A DNA stretch of 64,000 nt from Hofstenia miamia (taxonomy: Eukaryota > Xenacoelomorpha > Acoela), in NCBI GenBank assembly GCA_004352715.1, contig SCFE01000059.1, positions 344,696 to 408,695 on the forward strand, in the 5' to 3' direction. The first letter of the stretch is position 1. Each line of letters opens with the position of its first letter. Shown here piece by piece: positions 15,101 through 22,729 of the stretch. The position numbers and the translations under genes are program-made. The notes beneath the pieces are model-generated. The model ran no database searches. It was given only the letters and a program-made list of their open reading frames with translations, and had not been told where the DNA came from.

Positions 15101-18100
15101 GCTTACAGCATGTATGACCAATCCTAGGAACGCGTTGATCAGTGGGTTGGGTCAACAATTAGTTAGGAGGTTAGGCCAGGAAGTTTAATAATTGAAATTG
15201 AATGAATATAATGTCTTAGTTCAAATGATTTAAAGCAGTCACAATCCAGCATTATTTTTCAAGTATTTTTCAAATTTTTAATGTAACTGTGCCAACATTT
15301 CATGACATTTCAGCCACAAATATCGTATTTTAAAAAAAAAACAAAAAATATGAGTTTTTATGACTCCATATCACCTATTTAACTGCAATACAGGTCTGGT
15401 AACCATCAAATTTTAAACAGGCTGCAAAATAGACAACAGAAAAATATGACTTTTATGACATTTGGTTGCCTAATTATTAATGAAGAACAACCTCATTTCT
15501 CAAATAATATCGACCTCTTGCGAATGAAAACAAATAAATATTTAATAGACTACGTCCTGATATGTCAAAAAACTTGTTTTGTTGGATAACTTGCATATCA
15601 TGGAAAAAATGACTTTTTCCTAGAAAATTCCATTTTTAATCAAGCTTTATCTCAGAATATATTATCCGGTAAAATCCGGTTAACAAGTTAAATTTTACCG
15701 GACATCCGATATCCAGATCCGGTGGTGTAAATGCCGATTTTACAGGATACCGGTTTCTGGCATTTTCCTACAATTTTCCCCCTTCGGCCACAACGTCTAA
15801 AGCTGACTCCATTTATCTGTTGAGTGGAATTTCAATAATCCAAGCAAGAATTTCTTCAAATATAGACTGTGGGGAAAAAATCCGATTTTTTCATCTAAAT
15901 CGAATTTGTTTATTTAAATCGGATTTTTTTATCTAAATTTCAATTTTACTCAGACAATCTTCCAAGGTAGTAAATATTAGAAATCTTTATGATACTACTG
16001 TTTTTAAAATACAATAATTTAATCAATTTTAGATGAACTTAAGATAAAAAACATGCAAAACAATAAATTCAGAGCTTGCCAATTCATTCCAATATCTTTT
16101 AGTGTACTTGATTAATAATTGAACTAATTAAATTTCATTCATTATGCTGAAAAAACAAAGAGTTTTTGAAAGACAAATTAAGCCTTAAATGCCTGGTGTG
16201 CCACATATGGCACATCAATTTTAGAGTACTCTCTGACTTTCCTCAACCCAATATTTTTATTTGCTTAATAGCTAATATTTCTTTTATGAGCATGTGGTAC
16301 TGCTATTTATTATAAGTAAGCCAAAATACATGTCAGAAGCACGCAATAGAACTCAATAACGTATGCATGCTATATGCCTATATAATGTCATGATTTTTTA
16401 TTCATCATTGTGAGTTAGACAATATAAATATGTGCTTTATACAAAGATTACTACTAATAGAAAAAGACAAGCAGCATTAATTGAAATTTTTCTGTTGCAC
16501 TTTGTATGCAGGCACTGTCAAAACTACGTGTGGCATATTTGGCACATCAGGCATTAGTGGTAGCTATGTTGCAACATAAACCACAGGTATTTCGCAATTT
16601 TTCAATATATTTTTATGAATGAATGTATATTTAAATTTCTTATAAACATATTCTCTTACATAAAATAAAATGTTGATTTCAAAAAACTTTTCTACTAATT
16701 TTTTAACCTTAAATACCCAATGTGCCACATATGGCACATATTGCAATTCACACAAAATTACAGAATACCATCGATTTTTCTACTGAGATGCTTTAGATAC
16801 ACCACTTAGCACTAGATATCACATCTATTATATTTTATAAATAAATGCATTTGTGTTTGGACATTAAAGGGTTAAATATCTAAAATTTGAAGAAGAGTAA
16901 TTTTTCATTTTCAAAATGATTGGGATGCAATTGATACAAAACGGAGAAAAATAGGTGTTTTTCATTATTTTCTACGATTATTGTAGAAAAGCTTAGTAGA
17001 AAATAAAAACAGCTTCGACTAGTACAACCAGGCACAGGCCTAGAAAATTTCAAAAGGAACGGTCCAATCTTTTCCTAAATTATAAAACTTTTTTATATTT
17101 GCAAGCTGTCCAAAATCTAATGACCTTTTGCATTTATAGACATGAAAGCTAGTCTTTCTAAGACGCGTTTCTATCTTATGAAAAACCACTAAAAATATTT
17201 TTTATCACACTATTCACTTAAAAATCATATAGTGTTTTTGAAGGGGATGGGGGTTGAGTGGGAGGAGGCTTTAGATATGCATTTCTTCTGTTCAATAAAC
17301 AATGTTTCACTTTTGAAAATATCAGTCAAAAACTGATTAGAGTGTGAAGTATCCAGGGTGGCATTTAGACATTGGAAATATCTTTTTGGAATGGAATTGC
17401 AATGAAAATTTAGAGAAATGGAAATTCAAAAATGACATTCTCAACATTAGAGATAATGTTTAACACACCCTAAATATATAATTTTCTAAATGTTGTAAAC
17501 AGGAAAATGTAGAAGCGCACAGCGAAAACAATTACAAAATTTAGAAACAAGTTACGCGATATTGACTAGATACTCGCAACAACGCACTGATACAGCTAAA
17601 GCAATTCTAGCTTCCAAGCGAAATACGAAAATGGTCACATATGATTTTAGATATTTCGAGACTGGAGAAAATGAAGATGTTAGAAAAATGATGAAAATGG
17701 ATTGGAAATATACAATCTTATTTCCATATGCAAGTCTACGAGTATTTGCACAAAAATTAGAATTTCATGTAATAACAAAACCAATACAAAAAATGAAATT
17801 TTGTACAAATTGATGAATTTAAATCAATGCCCAAAGATCTAAAAAGCAGCTATTAATATCTATTTGCCGAAACTGTTGATCAATGTGACCAATGGTGGTA
17901 TCCGCGATAGATTCTCCGTCAGTTTGAGAGTCAAACGCGCAGTGAAATAACTCAAACATGAATTCTAGAGCATTCCTAGCTTTCTTCAAAACTGGTTCCC
18001 TTTCCTGAAGAATATGATGAACAACATAATAAGATGCACGTCATAAGACCACAAGGCTGCAAAACTCGGGAGGACAAACAATGCGTCTGAGGCAATATTA

Positions 18101-18892
18101 ACAGGGATGGAAGCAAGATGAAAAAATTGGAATGATCACTCAACAGTAGTACGATATTCATTTTCGTGATAGGTCACTTCATATTGTTCAACAAGATTTC
18201 AGATTGTATAAATGCTCATCAATGGTATTCAATCAATGTTCAATATTTTTTTAAGGAAGGGATTAATCGATTGTTTAGTTGATCAATTTTCTAACTGCAA
18301 CACAACTGGTTTGGCATTACGTTGATGGACAAAGCAGATATCCAAATCACATATTAATGAACGCATTATATAAACTAAGTGATGAAATTCATTTTGTAGT
18401 GCTCTTAAAAGCACAAAAACACAAAATAGTGTAAGTGTCGTAAAATAAAAATATGATATGAGGGGTAAAATTTGAAATTATATTATATTTTATAAAATTC
18501 AGTGGTTCTTAAATATCATACTATATAATTAATTTATTTCAAATGTAAAATTGGTAAAAACAAAACTTATTATAAACTCTTCATTTCAATTGGCTTCTTG
18601 TTCATTCCTCGTTTCACACATGTAATAGTACAACATATTTTAAAAATCTTACATCTGAAACAAATGAGCTAACGTTTTTGCTATAAGTGTAAAAGGAGCA
18701 ATCGGAATGACATTCATTAAGAGTTGATCCATTATAAAGATGACATGTGATATTCGTGATGCGTGATGTAAAAATGTATATAGTATTTTGCCATCCACCG
18801 TACATTGTGGAGAACATGTAAAGAAACAACATCCTCCATTGTATAAAGCCAAACCCACCAGCAAGTTCGAGCGCCTCATCTACAGAATGCAT
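276..18892 (-). CDS. SLC22-family (organic ion) transporter, 5' five exons, partial
   Basis: Major-facilitator membrane transporter of the SLC22 organic cation/anion group; the paralogue and substrate cannot be told. Coding exons in order of transcription: 18653-18892 (starts at ATG 18892; N-terminus [20 protein letters not shown] is the usual SLC22 opening before TM1), 1853-2003 ([10 protein letters not shown], then the loop motif DSFGRRP between TM2 and TM3), 1701-1826, 631-805 ([14 protein letters not shown]), 276-500 ([12 protein letters not shown], the conserved post-TM6 motif). Boundaries are GT-AG and phases agree: 0, 1, 1, 2. The extracellular loop is short, with N-glycosylation sites NIT, NGS and NVS. 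About 305 residues are visible against roughly 550 for the family; the exon ending at 276 (donor GTAAAA) continues beyond base 1. The first intron is 16.6 kb and loaded with transposons. The family assignment is by remembered motifs. Confidence 0.82.
501..630 (-). other. SLC22-like intron (130 bp)
   Basis: Donor GTAAGT at 630-625 and acceptor TTTTAG ending at 501 on the minus strand. It splits a valine codon (phase 2) and joins the TM6 exon to the PESVRWLY exon. Confidence 0.75.
806..1700 (-). other. SLC22-like intron (895 bp)
   Basis: Donor GTAAGA at 1700, acceptor TTTTTAG ending at 806, phase 1. The sequence between is AT-rich. I see no gene, repeat or mobile-element remnant in it. Confidence 0.7.
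1827..1852 (-). other. Candidate 26-bp spliceosomal intron in the SLC22-like gene
   Basis: Between the exon carrying [10 protein letters not shown] and the exon carrying [11 protein letters not shown] the frame breaks by an in-frame TAA and a shift. Removing the 26 bases (GTAATT...CACAAG on the minus strand) restores a continuous frame with GT-AG ends and matching phase (1 base plus 2 bases). I found no other donor/acceptor pair nearby that fits the phase. A base error or an indel in a dead copy would give the same picture. Confidence 0.45.
2004..3660. other. Start of the giant SLC22 intron, no gene seen
   Basis: AT-rich non-coding sequence within the first SLC22 intron. The only structure I can support is the small palindrome at 2993-3063. 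Neither strand shows a recognisable coding segment. Confidence 0.5.
2993..3063. repeat. Short inverted-repeat (mini-foldback) sequence
   Basis: The ends TTAATTACACTTGGCT (2993-3008) and AGCCAGTGTAATTAA (3049-3063) are inverted copies with one base missing. A second stem CGGGTTT/AAACCCG lies inside. Too short to be coding; probably a tiny MITE or MITE end. Confidence 0.5.
3710..4410. other. Assembly gap (701 N)
   Basis: Run of N entered from a (TA)n tract. It hides the 5' part of the adjacent Tc1-like transposon. Confidence 0.98.
4411..5156 (+). mobile_element. Tc1/mariner-type transposon, 3' part
   Basis: The right end of a Tc1-like DNA transposon: C-terminal transposase coding sequence (4418-5005), then a terminal sequence ending in the Tc1-type motif CTTTTGGCCAGTAC (about 5141-5154) and a TA, the usual target for this superfamily. 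The left end is lost in the preceding gap, so length and left inverted repeat cannot be seen. Confidence 0.85.
4418..5005 (+). pseudogene. Tc1-like DDE transposase, C-terminal half, frameshifted
   Basis: Cut-and-paste transposase of the Tc1/mariner superfamily. The first catalytic aspartate is in VMFSDESK at the start of the visible sequence, followed by MIWGAI (family MVWGAI/MIWGGI box). After a frameshift near 4685-4700 the frame continues with QDCAPCHNA (second aspartate) and [11 protein letters not shown] (glutamate). I count 35 residues between the second D and the E, one more than the classical 34 of Tc1. The frame ends at TAG 5003-5005. The N-terminal DNA-binding half lies in the gap. 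The frameshift makes it a broken copy unless the base call is wrong. Confidence 0.85.
5177..6176. other. Assembly gap (1000 N)
   Basis: Exactly 1000 N after a (TA)n tract, so probably a placeholder of unknown true length. Long frames with X reported across it carry no information. Confidence 0.95.
6177..7510 (+). mobile_element. piggyBac-type transposon relic
   Basis: Decayed piggyBac-like element. Its left part has the terminal-like sequence CCCTTTAACACTAGAAGGGC, followed by GACCAAAGTGGGTCAATGG; a related CCACTTGGTCCTTTTGGTC stands near 7493-7510. Coding remnants lie between. The true 5' end may be inside the preceding gap, and the 3' end abuts the hAT element starting at 7511. Confidence 0.6.
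6490..7190 (+). pseudogene. piggyBac transposase remnant
   Basis: Fragments in shifting plus-strand frames match the family. There is a serine-rich acidic N-terminal stretch near 6490 ([10 protein letters not shown]), a segment near 6600-6680 like the early conserved domain, and near 6970-7020 [17 protein letters not shown], the piggyBac box YNxTKxGVDxxD that carries a catalytic aspartate. It is followed by a degraded GxNAWxxYK-like stretch around 7110-7140. Several stops and frameshifts separate the pieces, so it is dead. Family assignment rests mainly on the GVDxxD box. Confidence 0.7.
7511..8277 (+). mobile_element. hAT element (ZBED-like) with terminal inverted repeats
   Basis: The left end CAGTGGTTCACAAC (7511) and the right end GTGTGAACCCCTG (ending 8277) are imperfect inverted copies of the hAT CAGNGGTTC terminus. 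The flanking 8-mers CTTTTGGT and TTCTAGGT agree at 5 of 8 positions, as expected for an old 8-bp target duplication. It holds only the C-terminal end of a transposase, so it is an internally deleted copy. It seems to have landed in the end of the piggyBac relic to its left. Confidence 0.75.
7972..8139 (+). pseudogene. hAT/ZBED transposase C-terminal fragment
   Basis: An open stretch ending at TGA 8137-8139 contains [20 protein letters not shown] and then [17 protein letters not shown], the dimerisation region (hAT C-terminal) of ZBED5-like transposases. The upstream BED zinc finger and catalytic domain are missing, so it cannot encode an active enzyme. Confidence 0.8.
8314..8374. repeat. 61-bp inverted repeat (TTAGGGCG termini)
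   Basis: TTAGGGCGCAGTGGGAC (8314-8330) and GTCCCAATCCGCCCTAA (8358-8374) are inverted copies with two mismatches, 27 bp apart. A very small foldback or MITE. No coding content. Confidence 0.6.
8522..8646. other. Assembly gap inside (TA)n
   Basis: 125 N inside a (TA)n microsatellite (8490-8521 and 8647-8660). Confidence 0.97.
8840..10446 (+). pseudogene. pogo/Tigger-type (Jerky-like) transposase, broken
   Basis: DDE transposase relic of the pogo/Tigger group. In order: a psq-type helix-turn-helix (about 8846-8940, [20 protein letters not shown]), a CENP-B-like segment (about 9055-9153, [20 protein letters not shown]), a 398-bp interruption with GT-AG ends (9154-9551, possible intron), then from 9552 the conserved [16 protein letters not shown] and NCDETA, which holds the first catalytic aspartate (9563-9832). 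A frameshift leads to [14 protein letters not shown] and [14 protein letters not shown], then LVIDG (second aspartate, 10060). Stops follow (TAA TAA), then a degraded part, and the C-terminal [14 protein letters not shown] (10219-10446). TGA also replaces a conserved tryptophan codon near 9562. Multiple stops make it inactive. Confidence 0.88.
10447..11163. other. AT-rich intronic sequence, no gene
   Basis: Very AT-rich. Two short (TA)n tracts near 10547-10560 and 10768-10782. No coding segment recognised on either strand. Confidence 0.5.
11382..11450 (+). pseudogene. MADF/Myb-like domain fragment
   Basis: ATG at 11382 opens [20 protein letters not shown], whose spacing W-x3-D-x3-LI-x2-V-x3-Y-x2-I fits the first helix of MADF or SANT domains. 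The frame then runs into a (TA)n tract and loses sense. The copy at 42687-44124 has the same stretch with substitutions and no ATG. Only about 22 residues support the call. Confidence 0.35.
11760..12453. repeat. Direct duplication (about 330 bp twice) around a single N
   Basis: 11760-12088 and 12119-12453 are nearly identical direct copies (both start TCATACTTAT and end AAAATTGACGTTTT), separated by one N and a (TA)n tract. The differences are a few substitutions and a 3-bp indel. This may be a real tandem repeat or two unmerged contig ends. Confidence 0.85.
13265..14302 (+). mobile_element. Harbinger-derived element with GTTCAGACGAG termini
   Basis: Left end AAGGTGTGTTCAGACGAGAA (13265) and right end TTCTCGTCTGAACGCACCTT (ending 14302) are inverted repeats. 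GCGTTCAGACGAGCATCTTT recurs just inside both ends as a subterminal repeat. Inside is an N-terminal PIF/Harbinger nuclease fragment (13464-13721). The left end abuts the right end of the 11164-13263 element almost without a spacer. Confidence 0.7.
13464..13721 (+). pseudogene. PIF/Harbinger nuclease N-terminal fragment
   Basis: A frame of about 85 codons ends at TAG 13719-13721. Its second half ([20 protein letters not shown], then [10 protein letters not shown]) fits the N-terminal pattern of HARBI1-like nucleases (RRxWVRPxLxxRxxxGAYxxL ... FRNFLRM). The DDE domain that should follow is absent, so this is a truncated first exon or relic. Confidence 0.6.
13981..14673. repeat. Direct duplication around a 25-N gap
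   Basis: 13981-14312 and 14391-14673 repeat the same right-hand part of the Harbinger-type element (both begin TTCTACACG and end CACCTTAAGCGAGTTA). Copy 2 lacks about 49 bp present in copy 1. The gap at 14313-14337 lies between. Probably two alleles or contig ends left side by side. Confidence 0.85.
14674..16177. other. Intronic stretch, no gene
   Basis: No recognisable coding sequence. Around 15660-15760 there is a cluster of ATCCGGT/ACCGGAT words in both orientations, and around 15880-15930 repeated AATCGGATTT/AATCGAATTT words. Both look like relics of small palindromic repeats. Confidence 0.4.
16178..16875. mobile_element. piggyBac-type MITE(s) with TTAA ends
   Basis: The left end TTAAGCCTTAAATGCCTGGT (16178) and the inverted right end, TTAACCCTTTAATGTCC when read backwards from 16875, share TTAA-xCCTTxAATGxC. 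This is the pattern of piggyBac MITEs inserting at TTAA. The word GTGCCACATATGGCAC or a close variant occurs near 16199, 16530 and 16721, and a second TTAACCTTAAATACCC starts near 16703. Two nested or tandem copies are therefore likely. No coding capacity. Confidence 0.55.
17502..17816 (+). CDS. Unrecognised open frame, about 103 codons
   Basis: An open plus-strand frame follows an acceptor-like TTGTAAACAG and runs to TGA 17814-17816, rich in K, Q, R and T. Segments such as [15 protein letters not shown] and [16 protein letters not shown] look protein-like, but I do not recognise a family. It lies antisense inside the SLC22 intron, between transposon relics, and no promoter or partner exon was found. 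It may be an exon of an unknown transposon gene or a chance frame. Confidence 0.25.
17855..18040 (-). CDS. Unrecognised exon-like frame
   Basis: A minus-strand open stretch of about 60 codons has balanced composition: [36 protein letters not shown], then [14 protein letters not shown]. It lies in the same orientation as SLC22 but does not resemble a transporter, and it would not be spliced into SLC22 given the matched phases of the flanking exons. No family recognised. It could be a fossil transposase or retroelement segment. Confidence 0.25.
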
Positions 18893-19136
18893 TCTAAAGT
18901 AACAATGATGTTTAATATAAATTCATTTGGTGTGAAAAGTTTTCTATATATTTCAATATCCATGCATCGCTGAAACCTCACGATAATAGCGCAATTTTTT
19001 TATTGACTTTAAACCTTATTTGTTACTCATCAATTATAACAGACTGTTTTGATGTCGAGGTAATGAGATCCAGAATCAAATTTTTCATTGAGCATAAATG
19101 CACATGTAAGGATAACGGAATACAGTTGATTCATTA

Positions 19137-19138
<2 letters not shown>

Positions 19139-19168
<30 letters not shown>
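19139..19168. repeat. (TA)n microsatellite
   Basis: About fifteen TA units just before the second piggyBac relic. Similar tracts stand at 5155-5176, 8490-8521, 11455-11475, 12090-12118, 12811-12833, 57414-57438, 58605-58636 and 62336-62385. Confidence 0.95.
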
Positions 19169-19173
<5 letters not shown>

Positions 19174-19177
19174 TGAG

Positions 19178-19880
19178 TTTCAGACAATCCTCTAATTGAA
19201 TTATCACAAATTTTAAGTTATGCTGAATCTTCTGATATTAGGAAATCATGGAATCCTGTTGATGGAGTAGAAATTGAGGGATTCATTGGGCTATCAAGGT
19301 ACATTACAGAGCCACATAGTCTTTTTTGTCAAAACGTGATGGATTCCCTGCATTCAGAGCAAAACATGTCGAAAGCAATTCTTGATGATCAAGCGTTTCC
19401 TTCGTATAGATGATCGCCGAACTCGAGATCCTTCCGATCCCTTGGGTCCTGTGTATGAAATGTAGTAAAAGAAAAAATGTACAAATTCTATTGCCCAGGT
19501 CCTAATCTGGCCTCCCTTGCATTGGGTAAAAACTGACAATGAAGCTCATGAAGCCCCCTTGACAAAATGGTGAGCACAATACACTACGATTATAGGAACA
19601 AATCGTTCCAATAGAACGTATATTTCAAAAGAAGCAAAATATATGGCGAATCGAATAAGGAAAGACAAGAAATATTATAAATCTGACGATGTAATACTCT
19701 CTTCTTAATAGGGTAACGGGCAAAAACCTGTTCTCTTATTATCTACCCTTCACAAAGATGCGCGCAATAACATCAATAGATTACTTGAGATGATCGAGGA
19801 CTTAGAAAACAGTACAAAATCGGGTGTCAACGATGCTGATCATATGACCAGAAGATTTTCTTTAAAAAACCATATAGAAG
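19178..19880 (+). pseudogene. Second piggyBac transposase relic
   Basis: Pieces of the piggyBac catalytic domain appear in order in different plus-strand frames. VDGVEIEGFIGL (about 19258-19293, family ELxAFIGLLI) comes first, then FLRIDDRRTRDPSDPLGP (about 19388-19450, family FLRFDDxxTR). Near 19670-19760 YKSDDVILSS is followed by KPVLLLSTLHKDA, the conserved segment just before the GVDxxD box. Stops and shifts separate them. Different in sequence from the 6177-7510 copy, so a separate insertion or family. Confidence 0.8.
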
Positions 19881-20882
19881 GTGGACATATTGTAGTATAT
19901 TTCTTCATTTGAGTAAAATAACAATTAGTGCTATTTAATAATAAGATTTGATGATAGTTATTGTACAATTAATGATTAATTATCCCTTTGTAATTTGATT
20001 GGTCGCTTGTAAGAGGAATCCATTTATGTGCGTAAATTTAAATCGCAGACATCGCTGTATCTTTTGCTAATTTTTTCTATTTTTACTCATTGCTTTCTAA
20101 CAAGTGAGTTATACTGTTTACCGATATTTGTAAATACGCAAAAGTTGTTGATTCTGTCAATTTAAGTTTTGCTACCCTAGTATCTAGTTGCTTTTACTTT
20201 TGCTATTACAGATTTTCCCAACCGTATATTTAAATCACTTATTGCCCTTTATTATCTTTTTTATATTTATTTATATTATGTTATTGATCAGTATGATCAA
20301 CACTTAGGGTATCCCTTCGGGAACAGGTAAGTTAAACATAGGCTTTAAATGGTCGGATGGTTAAGCTCCTTAGTCTGGGTGATAGTAAGAATAGGTATAA
20401 GGATGAGTACGGTTAGGAAGCGCGGTTGGCATGTAGCTATAATTGTTGTATTTTCTCTAGTCTAAAATGAGCTGAAAATTAGGTATTGGAAATGGTTCAT
20501 CGCTTCGGCCTGAGGCCATGATTCTGTAAGAAGAAGTTTGGAATTAACTTGTTCTCTGAATACTTGTTAACCTATGGAATGAACATGCTCTTGTTTTCTC
20601 AAAAGATAGAAGTACATAACTAACTAGTAGTTAGTTTCATCGGTTGTTTAATATTTCTAAAGACAGAATGCTTGCTGAGTGTTGCACGTGCATCTACCAG
20701 CATTCTACAATATGGTTTCTTAAACCTTGTAGATGTTTGCCTTCTGGATGCCTACAATAAAAAAAATTTCAAACAAACAACAACACAGGTAAACATTTTT
20801 TAGGTAAGACAACAACAACAACAACAACAACAAAAGTCTTAAATTAGAAATCAAGAAATAACATCTAGATTTAAAAATCAAT
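19881..20882 (-). other. Non-coding stretch, probably partly LINE 3' UTR and tail
   Basis: Lies directly downstream (minus sense) of the LINE reverse transcriptase stop. It contains a trinucleotide tail (GTT)n on the minus strand (about 20808-20835), as many LINE 3' ends have, and GC-richer sequence at 20290-20560 such as CTTCGGCCTGAGGCC. No other gene recognised. Confidence 0.4.
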
Positions 20883-21968
20883 TTAACTTAATTTAAGCGC
20901 CCGATTTGGAAAGATAGAGAGATTTTGATAATGCTGCACTGTGATGGTTGGAGGAAGCCGGTTTCGGAGCCTTGATTCACTGTAGATACTTCGTGAGGGT
21001 ATGAGATCTGCTAATGGGTGACAATCTGGATTCTTTAGAATTTTCATGATTAATTTCCTGTCTTTCTGAATAATAATTTCTGCGATAGGCTGGAATGAAG
21101 CTATTATGTTGAACTTGATGGCTTTTTTCTGCGCGCGATCAATTCTCTGTAACACAGAAGGATGAGAACATCCGTAAACTTCTACGCCATAATTAATGTT
21201 ACCAAAAACCAGTGATTTGTACGCATACTCTAATTCATTTCTTGAGTAACCATGGCGTTTCAATTTCAATAAGAGATAAATTGCTTGATTGATTTTGGTA
21301 ATTAATTTCGAGATATGAGGTTTAAAACAGAAATTACTAGAAATAGAAAAACCAAGAATGCGCATTTCGGTAACTCTTTCAAAGTGAGCTGTGGATCTAG
21401 TAGGGGCAGACACCGANNNNNNNNNNNNNNNNNNNNNNNNNNNNNNNNNNNNNNNNNNNNNNNNNNNNNNNNNNNNNNNNNNNNTTTCAAAGTTAGCTGT
21501 GGATCTAGTAGGGGCAGACACCGAGTGTTTCAGAGAAACAACAATTTCCTTGCATTTCGACGTGTTAACAGTGAATTTGTTAATGTGATACCAATAAAAC
21601 AAAAAGGCTGAAACTTCATCGGCATCATCTCGGCCATCCTTTCCGAAGCAGAGAGCATATTTATCATCAGCGAATTTAACTAAGAAGTTTGCATGCGACA
21701 AATGCACGGGAATTTTCAATTTATTGGTGGAGCAGTTGAACAAGATGGGACCAATAACAGTTCCTTGGGGAACACCGAGATTAATAAATTGCCAGTCTGA
21801 AGCATCATTTTGAACAACGACTCTCTGACGTCTGTTGGTTAAAAAATCTTTGTACCATGAAACTATGTGAGAATCGAGATTATAACGATCTAGTTCCTCG
21901 AAGATCATGGAATGCTCAACACGATCAAACGCTTTAGACAAGTCAAAGGAAAGAATGCGGACATAACT
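20883..21968 (-). pseudogene. Non-LTR retrotransposon (LINE) reverse transcriptase, 5'-truncated
   Basis: C-terminal two thirds of a CR1/Jockey-like LINE reverse transcriptase. FDLSKAFDRVEH (catalytic aspartate of motif A) lies near 21910-21945. GVPQGTVIGPILF (motif B) follows, then FADDKYAL (motif C with both aspartates), a thumb region with LGFSISSNFCFKPHI, and a C-terminal tail to the TAA at 20883-20885. Downstream is a (GTT)n tail in the minus sense. The 5' end is cut off by stops above 21970, as usual for dead LINE copies. A 68-N gap (21417-21484), flanked by the same 41-bp sequence on both sides, interrupts it. The endonuclease domain is absent. Confidence 0.9.
21376..21525. repeat. Same 41-bp sequence on both sides of a 68-N gap
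   Basis: TTTCAAAGTGAGCTGTGGAT... (21376-21416) and TTTCAAAGTTAGCTGTGGAT... (21485-21525) match except at one base. In a reverse transcriptase frame a repeat of this kind makes no sense, so the gap is probably an unmerged overlap. Confidence 0.85.
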
Positions 21969-22729
21969 CTTTAATACTTAGGATCTCATAGTTAACATTT
22001 CTTAATAGAATGTGACAAATGGTTCACATTGGAAATGCAAATCGCGACATCGGTTATGGTCTTGAATGCATTGGATTTACCATAAACAGGAAGCGCTCAA
22101 ATGGCAGTGATGATTATCTTCCAAAAAAGTATTTGTTGTAATTATCTTCACTGGCGGAAGTAAGAGGGGTCTATGGGATTACATTGCCCTATTAGAAAAT
22201 CAAATAGAAGTTAATTTGCGCAACCTTAGTAGAGTTAGAAAATTCCGAATTAGTGCCAGATTTTTGCATTTCATTTGCAAATCAATCCAAATAATCTTAC
22301 ACATTTTTAAACAAATATAAAAATTCCATTATTATGAATTTCATCCAATATTCACCAATATTTGATAAATTATAAAAGTAGTTGACAGAACTGCTTCAAC
22401 AGTATATTCTTAAAAAACCATAGGTCACTATGAGCAATTTTAGTACCCCAGATGTTTATAGATGGCCAAGCCCCTCTTTTTGCGGTCCATCAGCACCTAA
22501 TGAAGTCAAAACACTTCGATATTTCTCAAATGCTATATTATTGTACACTATCAAAGTCTTCAATGAAAATGACACTGTATGAATTATTATTTTCTGATTA
22601 ACACTTTTATTTAATTATTTTTGGCGCTCTCTTATCTACATGGACAAATTTCGAAATATGTAAGATTTGCAGTGGAATAAAATAAAAATGGGAATGCCAT
22701 CCACACAAAATATTGAAATATGTTACCCA
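21969..22729. other. No gene seen
   Basis: AT-rich sequence with short frames only, between the LINE relic and the foldback element. Confidence 0.4.
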
